Shown here in pieces: positions 35,966 through 45,666 of a stretch of 64,000 nt of DNA; within the stretch, counting starts at the first letter, position 1, and the number at the start of each line of letters is the position of its first letter. This DNA is from Phyllobacteriaceae bacterium (lineage in GTDB: Bacteria; Pseudomonadota; Alphaproteobacteria; Rhizobiales; Rhizobiaceae), in the NCBI GenBank assembly GCA_016711085.1, contig JADJTR010000001.1, positions 372,001 through 436,000 of the forward strand, written 5' to 3'. Made by a program: the position numbers and the translations under genes. The notes under the pieces were generated by a model that was not told the origin of the DNA, did no database searches, and saw nothing but the letters and a program-made list of their open reading frames with translations.

Positions 35966-37315
35966 TTGACCGACTTTACCACCCTCGGCCTCTCGGCCAA
36001 CACGCTCAGCGCCATCGCGACCCTCGGCTATGCGACGCCGACGCCGATCCAGCGCGAAGCCATTCCCCACATCCTCGCCGGACGCGACCTGATGGGTCTC
36101 GCCCAGACCGGCACCGGCAAGACGGCGGCCTTCGGCCTGCCGCTGATCGAACGCCTCGTCAAGGAAGAAGGGCGGCCGTTTCCGCGCACCGCCCGCTCGC
36201 TGATCCTGGCCCCGACGCGCGAACTGGTGAACCAGATCGCCGCCAATCTGAAAACCTACGTCAAGGGCTCGAAGATCACCGTCGTCTCCGTCGTCGGCGG
36301 CGCCTCGATCAACGCCCAGTCGCAGAATCTGCAGCGCGGCGCCGACATTCTCGTCGCCACGCCCGGCCGCCTGATCGACCTGACCGAACGCCGCGCCGTC
36401 AGCCTGCGCGAAGTGAAGTTCCTCGTCCTCGACGAAGCCGACCAGATGCTCGACCTCGGCTTCATCCACGCGCTGAAGCGCATCGCCGCCATGCTCGGCC
36501 CGAAGCGCCAGACGCTGCTGTTCTCGGCCACCATGCCGAAGCTGATCGCCGACCTGTCGAAAACCTACCTCACCGATCCGGTGCGCGTGGAGGTGTCGCC
36601 GTCCGGCCGCACCGCCGACAAGGTGAGCCAGTCGGCCCATATCGTCGGGCCGCGCAACAAGGCCGACATGCTGAAGAGGCTTCTGTCCGAACGACCGGAC
36701 GCGCTGTCGCTGGTCTTCGCCCGCACCAAGCATGGCGCGGAAAAGCTGATGAAGGGCCTCGTCGCGCACGGCCTGTCCGCCGCCTCGATCCACGGCAACA
36801 AGAGCCAGGGCCAGCGCGAGCGCGCCATCGGCGCGTTCCGCTCCGGCGAGACGCGCGTGCTGGTGGCGACCGATGTCGCGGCGCGCGGAATCGACATTCC
36901 GGGCGTCACCCATGTCTACAATTACGACCTGCCGGACGTCGCCGAAAGCTATGTCCACCGCATCGGCCGCACGGCCCGCGCCGGTCGCGAAGGCGAGGCG
37001 GTGGCGCTCGTGAGCCACGAGGACGTGCCTTTGCTGCGCGCCATCGAAAGACTGACCGGGATCACCGTCGACGTCGCGTCGGGCGCTGAGCATCTGCCGG
37101 CGCCGGGCACGCGTTTTCCGTCTCCGCAGCGCCCGGCGCGCGGCAGGCCGCAACCCGCCAGACCGCAGCGCAAACCGGCCGCCGCGCAACCGCACCACAA
37201 GCCCGGCGATTCGCGCCCGGCTTCGGGCGAACATCGCGGCGACGCCCGTCCGCAGGGCGACAAGGCGCGGCCGAAAGGCAATTGGAAACGCCGCCGCGCC
37301 AGCCGCGCGGCATAA
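35966..37315 (+). CDS. DEAD-box ATP-dependent RNA helicase (RhlE-like)
   Basis: 449 residues. All helicase motifs are present: Q motif GYATPTPIQREAIP, Walker A AQTGTGKTAAF, PTREL, VLDEADQML (DEAD), SAT, and HRIGRTARAGREG. The C-terminal ~75 residues are Arg/Pro/Lys-rich, as in RhlE-type helicases acting in ribosome assembly or mRNA decay. The start is TTG at 35966: an in-frame stop lies four codons upstream, AAGGA is 6 bases before the TTG, and the nearby ATG (35961) is out of frame and stops at once. It is a long monocistronic-looking unit preceded by repeats. Confidence 0.95.
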   Translation: MTDFTTLGLSANTLSAIATLGYATPTPIQREAIPHILAGRDLMGLAQTGTGKTAAFGLPLIERLVKEEGRPFPRTARSLILAPTRELVNQIAANLKTYVKGSKITVVSVVGGASINAQSQNLQRGADILVATPGRLIDLTERRAVSLREVKFLVLDEADQMLDLGFIHALKRIAAMLGPKRQTLLFSATMPKLIADLSKTYLTDPVRVEVSPSGRTADKVSQSAHIVGPRNKADMLKRLLSERPDALSLVFARTKHGAEKLMKGLVAHGLSAASIHGNKSQGQRERAIGAFRSGETRVLVATDVAARGIDIPGVTHVYNYDLPDVAESYVHRIGRTARAGREGEAVALVSHEDVPLLRAIERLTGITVDVASGAEHLPAPGTRFPSPQRPARGRPQPARPQRKPAAAQPHHKPGDSRPASGEHRGDARPQGDKARPKGNWKRRRASRAA

Positions 37316-37611
37316 GTGGCGGTTTTTTTTCCCGTTTCGAATGGGTGTAAGGCTAACGCGCTTGGATTCAAGCTTGCGATTGCTTCGCTCTGGGCGAAGC
37401 TCCCCACATTTCGGCCGGCCGTGGTGAACGGCCGACTATCGGTGCGGCGTTCATAACTTCGCCGATTGCGAATTGCGGGCGCGCGACAATTTCCGTATCG
37501 GGCAAACGAAATCACGCTGAATTCACGGATCATCCAGAGAGTGGTCGATGGAGGCCTGAGCGGCAATACTCCATTAGCGCCGATTAGCCTCGATAACTAC
37601 GGGAGGGTAAT
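37316..37611 (+). other. Intergenic region with hairpins before the lower-GC insert
   Basis: 296 bases. A T8 run just after the helicase stop could serve termination. A perfect 7-bp hairpin (GCTTCGC / GCGAAGC) lies at 37383-37401, and a CGGCCGT / ACGGCCG dyad at about 37419-37437. Toward the 3' end GC content falls, and GGGAGG at 37601-37606 precedes the next start. No gene seen. Confidence 0.5.
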
Positions 37612-38025
37612 GTGGCGAAGGCGACAACCGAGAAATCGGCCCCAGCAAATGCAGGCGCGGCAAAATTAGAACCGGGGACCAAAGGCGCGTCACACGCGAC
37701 CGCAGAAAAACATGTCAAAGCATTCGCAAAAAAGCTGACTGGCAGCCAAAGTATTTCGGTGGAGGTCATTCGGGAGGGCGTGAAGCGCGTACTCAATCCT
37801 AAAAAACCGGAAAGTGTGTCCATATTCGATCCATTGTCGAAGTATGCCCAAGGCGGGGGCCTCGCCATCATCGCGTTGATCAATCACATCAACAAAGCGA
37901 GCCCGTTCAAAGAAACCGGGCTCAGCCTCACGCCGCAAGACCTTCCCGCCAATCCGGCGGTTGGCGATTTGATGACGGCGATCATCAAAGACTACGAAAA
38001 GCGTGGTTGGATTGTCACCCATTGA
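37612..38025 (+). CDS. Hypothetical protein in lower-GC insert
   Basis: 137 residues from a GTG with GGGAGGG 4-5 bases upstream. The first ~40 residues are Ala/Lys-rich and polar (KATTEKSAPANAGAAKLEPG). The rest is mixed helix, with VEVIREGVKRVLNPKKPESV, a short hydrophobic patch GGGLAIIALINHI, and GDLMTAIIKDYEKRGWIVTH at the end. There is no signal peptide. I do not recognise the family. Codon use includes many A/T-ending codons, unlike the surrounding genes. The next gene starts 13 bases later with GGAGGG before it, so both form one transcript. Confidence 0.6.
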   Translation: MAKATTEKSAPANAGAAKLEPGTKGASHATAEKHVKAFAKKLTGSQSISVEVIREGVKRVLNPKKPESVSIFDPLSKYAQGGGLAIIALINHINKASPFKETGLSLTPQDLPANPAVGDLMTAIIKDYEKRGWIVTH

Positions 38026-38037
38026 GGAGGGTAACCG

Positions 38038-39143
38038 ATGCGCATATCCAAACTTGGCCTGTGTGCACTTCTCGCCGCAACCAGTGTGAATGCTGCGACG
38101 AAGGCGGAAATCGAGGATTTCGATCTGAACGGCAACGGCTTCATTGAACCGGGCCAAGAAGTCCGGCTTCTGAAAAATCATCTAATGGCCGAGTTCACCG
38201 CCGAGCAGGCAACGCTGGCTTCAAACATCGACGACCCCGGTTTCAAACAAAGGGGATCCCGGTCGACCTTCTCGCGGAGAATTCGTTCGAGAAGCGCCTG
38301 AAAGCGAAATGCGCTCCGGATGATCAACGTTTCTATCTACGAAAAAGCATGTTCGACGTTTCCGTTCTCGATCAAAAGATCGCCGGTCGCGTCGATGACG
38401 GTGCCGAATTCTCCGTTGCCGGCAATCCTTCAACCGGGTTCCTCCAGTGGAGCGTCGCAGGTGCCGCGGCTTTTGTGCTGCGCGATACCTGCCCGGTGGT
38501 CCCCGAAGGGCGTGCGCCCCAGGACCTCTTGATATCCGGGTGGGCGGTTGCTCCTTATATTGAATTTTCCGGCAGCGGCACCAGCGCTGCCGTCGGCAAC
38601 AGTCTACTCAAGGCCGGAGTGAAAACAGAGCTTCAGTTATTCGCGGGCTCATTCTTCGACGTCCAGCAGGTCCAGATCGCCCCCTATGCATTGACTGATT
38701 TCGGTTTCGCCGGACGCGGATACGGCGTCACCGTCGACTGGATTCCCGTAAGTCTGGATGCGCACCTTAACGGCTATATTGGAACCGCAGACCAGACGGC
38801 TTGGTGGTGGACGTTCAAGCTCAACGCTGATGCCCTGCGTGTAGATTCGCCGGGCACAACCGGACTGCCGACCGCATACTATGCTTGGGCCGGAGGCAAA
38901 ATCGGTTTGAACGCGAAATTCAAGGTCTTGGAAAAGGCACCGGCCTTAACGGTGGGGGCAGACTATTCATTCTTTCATGATTTTCTCGGTGGCACGAACG
39001 CAGGTCTATTTTCGGCCATCGCAAAAATGCCGCTGGATACCAGTGAAAACGCATCGCTTGTCTTGGACTATAAAATTGGATCTGATTACAAGACGCTTCA
39101 GAATCTAAATCGGGTCAAGTTGAGCCTTGCGGTCAAGTTCTGA
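38038..39143 (+). pseudogene. Putative outer-membrane beta-barrel protein with EF-hand-like motif, frameshifted
   Basis: The first frame encodes a signal peptide (MRISKLGLCALLAATSVNAA) and an EF-hand/dockerin-like loop DLNGNGFIEPGQ (29-40), then fails at about 38251. The other frame continues GIPVDLLAENSFEKRLKAKC and on to 39143. One missing A gives about 368 residues. The second half alternates hydrophobic and polar residues, with many aromatic-Gly turns (VTVDWIPVSLDAHLNGYIG, YYAWAGGKIGLNAKFKV), and ends LSLAVKF, the terminal Phe typical of Bam substrates. Family unknown. Local GC is low (37% by hand count in 39061-39120), suggesting acquisition from elsewhere. The calcium-binding and barrel calls are inferred. 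Confidence 0.6.
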
Positions 39144-39277
39144 TTGCCTGCCGGCTTTCTTGCGCCCGCCCGACCGGCGCTAGCCTGAATGCGCCGCGGC
39201 GGCCCGCCTTACGGCGCAAACGCGCATCGCCGCCGGCGCGGCGCGACGCGATGATGGCGCACCGAGGGAGGTGCGCC

Positions 39278-40834
39278 ATGGTCGATTCCGCAACAGTTGA
39301 GGCGCCGTCCCGGCGCGAACGCGGCGGGCGGGCGCAAAGGCAGCGCGAGCGCGCCGGCGGCCCGGTCGGCGTGCACCGGCCCTATATCGTGCGCAACATC
39401 CCGACCTACGACGTGCTGTCGGAAGAAAACCTCCTGCGCATCGAGGCGACGGCCGACCGCATCCTGGCCGAGATCGGCATCGAGTTCCGCGACGATCCGG
39501 CCGTTCTCGACCATTGGCGCAAGGCCGGAGCGACGATTGCCGGCAATCTGGTCAAGTTTCCGCCCGGCATGCTCAAAGAGATCCTCTCCAGCGCGCCGCG
39601 CGCCTTCACCCAGCACGCCCGCAATCCGAAGAATTCGGTTCTCATCGGCGGCAAGGGCGTGGTGTTCGCTCCCGCCTATGGCTCGCCCTTCGTCATGGAT
39701 ATGGACAAGGGCCGGCGCTATGGCACGCTTGAGGACTTCGGCAATTTCGTCAAGCTGGCGCAATCCTCGCCCTGGCTGCACCATTCCGGCGGCACCATCT
39801 GCGAGCCGGTCGACGCGCCGGTCAACAAGCGCCACCTCGACATGGTCTACGCCCACGTCAAATATTCCGACCGCTGCTTCATGGGTTCGGTGACGGCGGA
39901 GAGCCGCGCCGAGGATTCCATCGACATGGCGCGCCTCGTTTTCGGCCGCGATTTCGTCGAGGGCAATTGCGTCATCATGGGCAATGTCAATGTCAACTCG
40001 CCGCTGGTGTGGGACGCGACGATGACGACTGCGCTGCGCGCCTATGCCCGCGCCAACCAGTGCGCCGTGGTCGTGCCCTTCATCCTCGGCGGGGCCATGG
40101 GCCCGGTCACCAATGCCGGGGCCATCGCCCAGGCCCACGCCGAGACCATGGCCGGCTGCGCGCTGACGCAACTGGAGCGGCCGGGCGCGCCGGTGATCTA
40201 CGGCAATTTCCTGTCCTCGATGTCTCTGCGCTCCGGCTCCCCGACCTTCGGCACGCCTGAGCCGGCGATCGGCTCAATGGTCGTCGGGCAATTGGCGCGA
40301 AGGCTCGGCCTGCCGCTTCGCTGCTCCGGCAATTTCACCACCTCTAAACTGCCCGACGCCCACGCCATGAACGAGGGCACGATGTCGATGCTGGCGGCGG
40401 TGCATTGCGGGGCCAATTTCATCCTGCACTCGGCCGGCTTCCTCGACGGTTTGCTGTCGATGTCCTACGAGAAGTTCATGATGGACGCCGATTTCTGCGG
40501 CGCGCTGCACACCTATCTCGACGGCGTCAAGATCGACGACAATGAACTGGCCATGGACGCGTTCGCCGAAGTCGGGCCTGGCAGCCATTTCTTCGGCTGC
40601 GGCCACACCATGGCCAATTACGAAAGCGCCTTCTGGGACAGCGAACTGGCCGACAACGAGCCGTTCGAGAAATGGGAGGCGGCCGGCGGCCACGACGCCG
40701 CCTTTCGCGCCAACGCGCTGTGGAAGAAAAAGCTCGCCGAATACGAGCCGCCGCCGCTCGACGAGGCCGTCGACGAAGCGCTGATCGACTTCATCGCGCG
40801 CAAAAAGGCCGCAATGGACGACGCTTGGTATTGA
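39278..40834 (+). CDS. MttB-family trimethylamine/betaine corrinoid methyltransferase, non-pyrrolysine
   Basis: 518 residues. The TIM-barrel MttB family transfers a methyl group from a quaternary or tertiary amine to a corrinoid protein. Typical segments are LVFGRDFVEGNCVIMGNVNVNS, PFILGGAMGPVTNAGAIAQA and HSAGFLDGLLSMSYEKFMMD. No in-frame amber codon interrupts it, so it is a non-Pyl member such as glycine betaine or proline betaine demethylases. ATG 39278 has GAGGGAGG 6 bases upstream. A flavin demethylase gene follows 1.5 genes later, supporting betaine/methylamine use. No cognate corrinoid protein gene is in the window. Confidence 0.88.
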   Translation: MVDSATVEAPSRRERGGRAQRQRERAGGPVGVHRPYIVRNIPTYDVLSEENLLRIEATADRILAEIGIEFRDDPAVLDHWRKAGATIAGNLVKFPPGMLKEILSSAPRAFTQHARNPKNSVLIGGKGVVFAPAYGSPFVMDMDKGRRYGTLEDFGNFVKLAQSSPWLHHSGGTICEPVDAPVNKRHLDMVYAHVKYSDRCFMGSVTAESRAEDSIDMARLVFGRDFVEGNCVIMGNVNVNSPLVWDATMTTALRAYARANQCAVVVPFILGGAMGPVTNAGAIAQAHAETMAGCALTQLERPGAPVIYGNFLSSMSLRSGSPTFGTPEPAIGSMVVGQLARRLGLPLRCSGNFTTSKLPDAHAMNEGTMSMLAAVHCGANFILHSAGFLDGLLSMSYEKFMMDADFCGALHTYLDGVKIDDNELAMDAFAEVGPGSHFFGCGHTMANYESAFWDSELADNEPFEKWEAAGGHDAAFRANALWKKKLAEYEPPPLDEAVDEALIDFIARKKAAMDDAWY

Positions 40835-40854
40835 GGCGCCGCAAGGATCCCCTC

Positions 40855-41304
40855 ATGCCGAAAATCGCCCTGTTCATCAGCCTATTCGCCGCCGCTCCGG
40901 CTCTTGCCGGGGAACCGTCTGACGTCGTCCGCGGTTTCTACCAACCGATGATTTCGGAACAGCATCAGTCCATGCGCCATCTGTTTATCGACATGGCGCT
41001 CGCCAATCTGGAAGCCCACGATTCCATGATCGCCAATGGCGAGGAGCTCGGCTGTTTCGACTTCGCCCTCACCATCGACGCGCAGGATTACGACGACGCC
41101 ACGATCGACAAGACGCTGGAGCTGATCGAGGAAGCCGACGACGCCAAGGCGACGGTGACGGCGAAGTTCTTTCTGTTCACCGACGACAAGGAGTCGGCCC
41201 GCGCCATCGTCTGGTCGCTGGTCAAACCCGCCGGGACCTGGCGCATCGCCGACATCGCTTCACCGGCGCATGGCTGGAAACTGAGCGCATTCGACTGCAA
41301 CTGA
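40855..41304 (+). CDS. Secreted small protein, DUF3828-like
   Basis: 149 residues with a signal peptide (KIALFISLFAAAPALAG). The mature part starts DVVRGFYQPMI, like the VxxFY opening of DUF3828 periplasmic proteins. It has a central acidic stretch and a beta-strand pair (ATVTAKFFLFTDDKESA, AIVWSLVKPAGTWRIADI) of NTF2-like appearance. Function unknown. It lies 20 bases after the MttB gene and 16 before the flavoprotein gene, so it is likely part of the same operon. Confidence 0.65.
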   Translation: MPKIALFISLFAAAPALAGEPSDVVRGFYQPMISEQHQSMRHLFIDMALANLEAHDSMIANGEELGCFDFALTIDAQDYDDATIDKTLELIEEADDAKATVTAKFFLFTDDKESARAIVWSLVKPAGTWRIADIASPAHGWKLSAFDCN

Positions 41305-41320
41305 TTTCATTGGAGACGAC

Positions 41321-43372
41321 ATGACCGCGCCGGCCGTAAACGATCCCCTGCTCCAGCCCTTCCAGCTCAAGCATCTGCGGCTGCGGAACCGCATCATCAC
41401 CACCAGCCATGAGCCGGCCTATCCAGAAGACGGGATGCCGAAGGACCGCTACCGCGCCTATCATGTCGAACGCGCCAAGGCCGGAATCGCGCTCACCATG
41501 ACGGCGGGCTCGGCCGCCGTGTCGAAGGATTCGCCGCCTGTCTTCAACAACATCCTCGCCTACAAGGATGAGGTGGTGGGCTGGATGAAGCGGCTGACCG
41601 ACGATTGCCACGAGGCGGGCGCCGCCGTGATGATCCAGCTGACGCATCTGGGCCGGCGCACCCGCTGGGACAAGGGCGACTGGCTGCCGACGGTTTCGCC
41701 CTCGCACAAGCGCGAGGCGGCGCACCGGGCGTTCCCGAAACTCATCGAAGATTGGGACATGGCGCGCATCAAGCGCGACTTCGCCGACGGGGCGGAACGG
41801 ATGAAGGCCGCCGGCGTCGATGGCGTCGAGTTCGAGTGCTATGGCCATCTGCTCGACCAGTTCTGGTCGCCGGCGACCAATATCCTGCCCGCGCCCTATG
41901 GCGGCGATCTCGAAAACCGCATGCGCTTCTTCTTCGAGATGCTCGACTTGGTGCGCGACCGTGTCGGCGACGACTTCATCATCGGCGCGCGCTTTACCGC
42001 CGACGAGGACATGGAAGGCGGCACGACCAGGGAAGACGGGCTGCGGATCGCCCGCCTGCTCAAGACAAGCGGCAAGATCGATTTCCTCAACGTGGTCAAG
42101 GGCCATATCGACACCGATGCCGGCCTGACCGACCTGATCCCGATCCAGGGCATGGCCTCGGCCCCGCATCTCGATCTCGCCGGCGAAATCCGCCGCGCCA
42201 ACGATTTCCCGACCTTCCACGCCGCGCGCATTCCCGATGTGGCGACGGCGCGTCACGCCATCGCTTCGGGCAAGGTCGACATGGTCGGCATGACGCGGGC
42301 CCACATGACCGACCCGCACATCGTGAGGAAGATTGTCGAGGGCCGCGAGCACGACATCCGCCCATGCGTCGGCGCCAATTATTGCCTCGACCGCATCTAC
42401 CAGGGCGGCGCGGCCTATTGCATCCATAATCCGGCGACGGGCCGCGAAGCCGAGGGCATGCCGCACGAAATCCCGCCAGCGAACGGGAAGCGCCGGATCG
42501 TCGTCGTCGGCGCCGGCCCCGCCGGCATGGAGGCGGCGCGCGTGGCGGCCGAGCGCGGCCACGCTGTGACCGTGTTCGAGGCGGCCGACAAACCGGGCGG
42601 GCAGATCCGCTTGACGGCGCAATCGAAGCGCCGCGCCGAAATGATCGGCATCATCGACTGGCGCTTCGCCCAGTGCGTGGCCAAAGGCGTGAATTTCGTC
42701 TTCAACACCTGGGCCGACGGCGCGACGGTGGAGGCGAAGAAGCCCGATGTCGTCATCGTCGCCACCGGCGGCTTTCCGCACACGGACATCCTCAAAAGCG
42801 GCAACGACCTCGTCGTCTCTTCATGGGATATCATCTCCGGCGACGTGAAACCGGGATCGAATGTGCTGGTCTTCGACGACGCCGGCGATCCGCCGGCCTT
42901 GCAGGCGGCCGAGGTGATCGCTATGAGCGGCGCGCGCGTCGAGATCATGACGCCCGATCGCAGCTTCGCGCCGGAAGTGATGGCGATGAACCTGGTGCCC
43001 TACATGCGCTCGCTGCAAAAGCTGAACACGGTCTTCACCGTCACCTATGAACTGGAATCGGTGGCGCGCCAGGGCAATCTGCTGAAATGCACGATCGGCT
43101 CGCACTATGGCGGCGTGCGTCAGGAGCGGCTTGTCGACCAGGTGGTGGTCAATCATGGGACCATTCCCCTCGATGAGTTGTATTTCGAGTTGAAGCCGAA
43201 ATCGTCAAACCTCGGCGAAGTCGACTACGAGGCGCTGATCGCCGGACGCCGGCAGGCGGTGCGGACGAATCCGCGGGGCGCATTCCAGCTTTTTCGCATC
43301 GGCGATGCGGTGGAGGCGCGCAACACCCACGCGGCGATCTACGACGCGCTGCGGCTGGCCAAGGAATTGTGA
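41321..43372 (+). CDS. Trimethylamine dehydrogenase-like FMN/FAD oxidoreductase (N-methyl amino acid demethylase type)
   Basis: 683 residues in two parts. An N-terminal old-yellow-enzyme TIM barrel (about 1-370; DGVEFECYGHLLDQFWSPATN) is followed by a C-terminal FAD/NAD(P) domain starting RRIVVVGAGPAGMEAARVA. The iron-sulfur loop reads CVGANYCLDRIYQGGAAYC: compared with trimethylamine dehydrogenase (CxxCxxC...C), the second Cys is Ala. Relatives include dimethylglycine demethylase DgcA and N-methylproline demethylases of stachydrine catabolism, which oxidatively remove N-methyl groups. The neighbouring MttB homologue fits a pathway removing methyl groups one after another from a betaine. Exact substrate unknown. 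Confidence 0.85.
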   Translation: MTAPAVNDPLLQPFQLKHLRLRNRIITTSHEPAYPEDGMPKDRYRAYHVERAKAGIALTMTAGSAAVSKDSPPVFNNILAYKDEVVGWMKRLTDDCHEAGAAVMIQLTHLGRRTRWDKGDWLPTVSPSHKREAAHRAFPKLIEDWDMARIKRDFADGAERMKAAGVDGVEFECYGHLLDQFWSPATNILPAPYGGDLENRMRFFFEMLDLVRDRVGDDFIIGARFTADEDMEGGTTREDGLRIARLLKTSGKIDFLNVVKGHIDTDAGLTDLIPIQGMASAPHLDLAGEIRRANDFPTFHAARIPDVATARHAIASGKVDMVGMTRAHMTDPHIVRKIVEGREHDIRPCVGANYCLDRIYQGGAAYCIHNPATGREAEGMPHEIPPANGKRRIVVVGAGPAGMEAARVAAERGHAVTVFEAADKPGGQIRLTAQSKRRAEMIGIIDWRFAQCVAKGVNFVFNTWADGATVEAKKPDVVIVATGGFPHTDILKSGNDLVVSSWDIISGDVKPGSNVLVFDDAGDPPALQAAEVIAMSGARVEIMTPDRSFAPEVMAMNLVPYMRSLQKLNTVFTVTYELESVARQGNLLKCTIGSHYGGVRQERLVDQVVVNHGTIPLDELYFELKPKSSNLGEVDYEALIAGRRQAVRTNPRGAFQLFRIGDAVEARNTHAAIYDALRLAKEL

Positions 43373-43462
43373 GGCGGGGCGTGAAGTTTCCTGCCACGGT
43401 GCGCCAAGCAATTGGCGTTGCCGATCCAGAATCGGTCCCTACGGTCGCGAAAGCCGGTGGTA

Positions 43463-44437
43463 TCAGCGACCGCGGGCCAATCCGCGCAATTCGTCAATGG
43501 TCGGCTCTTCCGGCAGCGGAATGAACTCGTCGGCGTCGCCGGGCGGCAGTGGGAAACGGCCGCCCGGCCAATCGCCTTTCGCCCACGCCTCCTTCGCCGC
43601 TTCGATGCGCTCCTTCGACGAGGCGACGAAATTCCACCAGATGTGGCGCGGGCCCGGCAGCGTCTCGCCGCCGAGCAGCATCAATCGCGCCCCGGCCGGA
43701 CCGGCCTTCACCGTGATGGCGTCGCCGGGCCGGAATACGACCATGCGGCCGGCCGCGAAAACATCGCCGGCGATCTCGACCGAACCCTGCATCACGTGCA
43801 GGCCGCGATCCTCGTGGTCGCGCGTAAGGGGCAAGGCCGCCCCGGCGGCAAGCACGGCGTCGGCGTAGAACATGTCGGAAAACACGGTCGCCGGCGCGCG
43901 TTCGCCCCAGGCGCGGCCGACGATGAGGCGCACCTGCTTGCCTTCGGCTTCGAGCACCGGCAGGGCGTCGCGGCCGTGATGTTCGAAACCGGGCGCGGCG
44001 TCCTCCTGCGCGTCGGGCAGCGCCACCCAGGTCTGCACGCCGAACAGCGACGAGGGCTTGGCGCGAACCTCCGGCGCGGTGCGTTCCGAATGGGTGACGC
44101 CGCGCCCGGCGATCATCCAGTTGACGTCACCGGGTGCGATCGCCTGGCTGGCCCCGGTCGAATCGCGGTGGTGGAATGTGCCCCGGTACAGATAGGTGAC
44201 GGTGGCAAGCCCGATATGGGGATGCGGGCGCACGTCGATGCCCTGACCGGTGACGAATTCCGCAGGACCCATCTGGTCGAAGAAGATGAACGGACCGACC
44301 ATTCGGCGGCCGGGCGCGGGCAGCGCCCGGCGCACCTCGAAGCCGCCGAGATCGCGCGTGCGCGGCACGAGCACCGTGGCGATGGCGTCGGGTGAGGTCG
44401 GCGGCGCGTGAGCGTAGAGAAGCGGCGACCAGCTCAC
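43463..44437 (-). CDS. Pirin family protein
   Basis: 324 residues. A bicupin with the pirin N-terminal metal site in RPHPHIGLATVTYLYRG (His-x-His), continuing GDVNWMIAGRGVTHSER. The C-terminal pirin_C domain follows from about 200, ending in WWNFVASSKERI. Bacterial pirins include quercetinases and redox or transcription-related proteins; a role cannot be fixed here. The start is taken at GTG 44437 (VSWSPLLYAH), where the family begins, with GGAG ten bases upstream; the frame stays open further upstream. It is convergent with the flavoprotein gene. Confidence 0.88.
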   Translation of the reverse strand: MSWSPLLYAHAPPTSPDAIATVLVPRTRDLGGFEVRRALPAPGRRMVGPFIFFDQMGPAEFVTGQGIDVRPHPHIGLATVTYLYRGTFHHRDSTGASQAIAPGDVNWMIAGRGVTHSERTAPEVRAKPSSLFGVQTWVALPDAQEDAAPGFEHHGRDALPVLEAEGKQVRLIVGRAWGERAPATVFSDMFYADAVLAAGAALPLTRDHEDRGLHVMQGSVEIAGDVFAAGRMVVFRPGDAITVKAGPAGARLMLLGGETLPGPRHIWWNFVASSKERIEAAKEAWAKGDWPGGRFPLPPGDADEFIPLPEEPTIDELRGLARGR

Positions 44438-44726
44438 CGGCGCGGCGCTCCGTCGCGAATGTCGGCCCATTCGGGATGGCGAACACAACGGGTCGCTGCG
44501 AACGGGCGCAGCGGCGGGATTCTCACGCCGTCGCGGTGAAAAACACAACGGCGCTTGTGGTCGGCGGCTTCGAAACCATATCCGTCGCCCATGCCGGTCT
44601 CCGATGAAGGTCGGTCATTCGTGCAGAGTCGGGGGCGCGGCGGCGGAATGCAAGTCACCTTTCGGCGAGGCGGCCGATTGCCTTGGGCGGCGTGGCGGGA
44701 TACTCGACAACTCCATGGAGCAGCCC

Positions 44727-45656
44727 ATGACCGCCATCGACATCCGCGCCGAGATCGCCGAGCTCGCCACGCTGCGCGACGTGTTGCGCTACGCCGTCGG
44801 CGCCTACAATCGCGCCGGCCTTCATTTCGGTCACGGTTCGGCGAACGCGCTCGACGAAGCCGTGTTTCTCATCCTCGATTCGCTCGATCTGCCGATCGAC
44901 GATTTCAACGCCTTCGCCGACGCGCGACTGACGGCGCGCGAAAAGGCCTTGCTCGGCGACCGCATCGCGCGCCGCATCGACGAGCGCGTTCCCGCCGCCT
45001 ACCTGACCGGCCGCTCCTATCTGCGCGGCTTCCGCTTCCGCGCCGACGCCCGCGCCCTTGTGCCCCGGTCCTACATTGCGGAACTGCTGTTTTCGGACCT
45101 GTTCGACGGCTCGGGCGACGCGTTGGCGCTGGTCGACGATCCGGCCGAGGTGGCGTCGGTGCTCGACCTGTGCACCGGCGGCGGCTCGCTCGCCATTCTC
45201 GCTGCCCACGCTTTTCCGAATGCGGCCATCGATGCGCTGGACCTTTCCGGCGATGCGCTGGCGCTGGCAGCTGAAAATCGCGCCGATTACGGGCTGGACA
45301 ACCGCATCCGCCTGATCGAGGGCGATCTGTTCGCGCCGCTCGGCGCGGCGCGCTACGACTTGATCTTGGCCAATCCGCCCTATGTCGACGCCGAAACCAT
45401 GGCGATGCTGCCCGACGAGTTCCGCGCCGAGCCGGAAATGGCGCTCGCCTCCGGCCCCGACGGTTTCGACATCGTGCGGCGGATTCTGGCGCAGGCGAAA
45501 AACCATCTCAACGATGGCGGCGGGCTTTTGTGCGAGATCGGCCTCGACAAGGAAATCCTCGAAGCCGACTATCCCGATACGCCTTTCCTCTGGCTCGATG
45601 CCGAGGGCGGTGAAGGCGAGGTGTTCTGGCTGGCGAAGGAACATCTGCCGGGATGA
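44727..45656 (+). CDS. prmB: Ribosomal protein L3 glutamine methyltransferase PrmB
   Basis: 309 residues. N5-methylates a glutamine of ribosomal protein L3, near the peptidyl-transferase region. The N-terminal helical domain has YAVGAYNRAGLHFGHGSANA. The Rossmann methyltransferase domain has VLDLCTGGGSLAILAAHAFP and the catalytic NPPY in LILANPPYVDAETMAML. ATG 44727 is chosen because GGAG (44717-44720) lies 6 bases upstream; ATG 44715 is the alternative. It lies 289 bases from the divergent pirin gene and 10 bases before the DapB-like gene. Confidence 0.94.
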   Translation: MTAIDIRAEIAELATLRDVLRYAVGAYNRAGLHFGHGSANALDEAVFLILDSLDLPIDDFNAFADARLTAREKALLGDRIARRIDERVPAAYLTGRSYLRGFRFRADARALVPRSYIAELLFSDLFDGSGDALALVDDPAEVASVLDLCTGGGSLAILAAHAFPNAAIDALDLSGDALALAAENRADYGLDNRIRLIEGDLFAPLGAARYDLILANPPYVDAETMAMLPDEFRAEPEMALASGPDGFDIVRRILAQAKNHLNDGGGLLCEIGLDKEILEADYPDTPFLWLDAEGGEGEVFWLAKEHLPG

Positions 45657-45666
45657 AGAGGAAAAA

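Noticed and set aside
39278..40834. Possible pyrrolysine-type MttB
   Set aside because: The frame has no internal amber codon, so it is a non-Pyl homologue.
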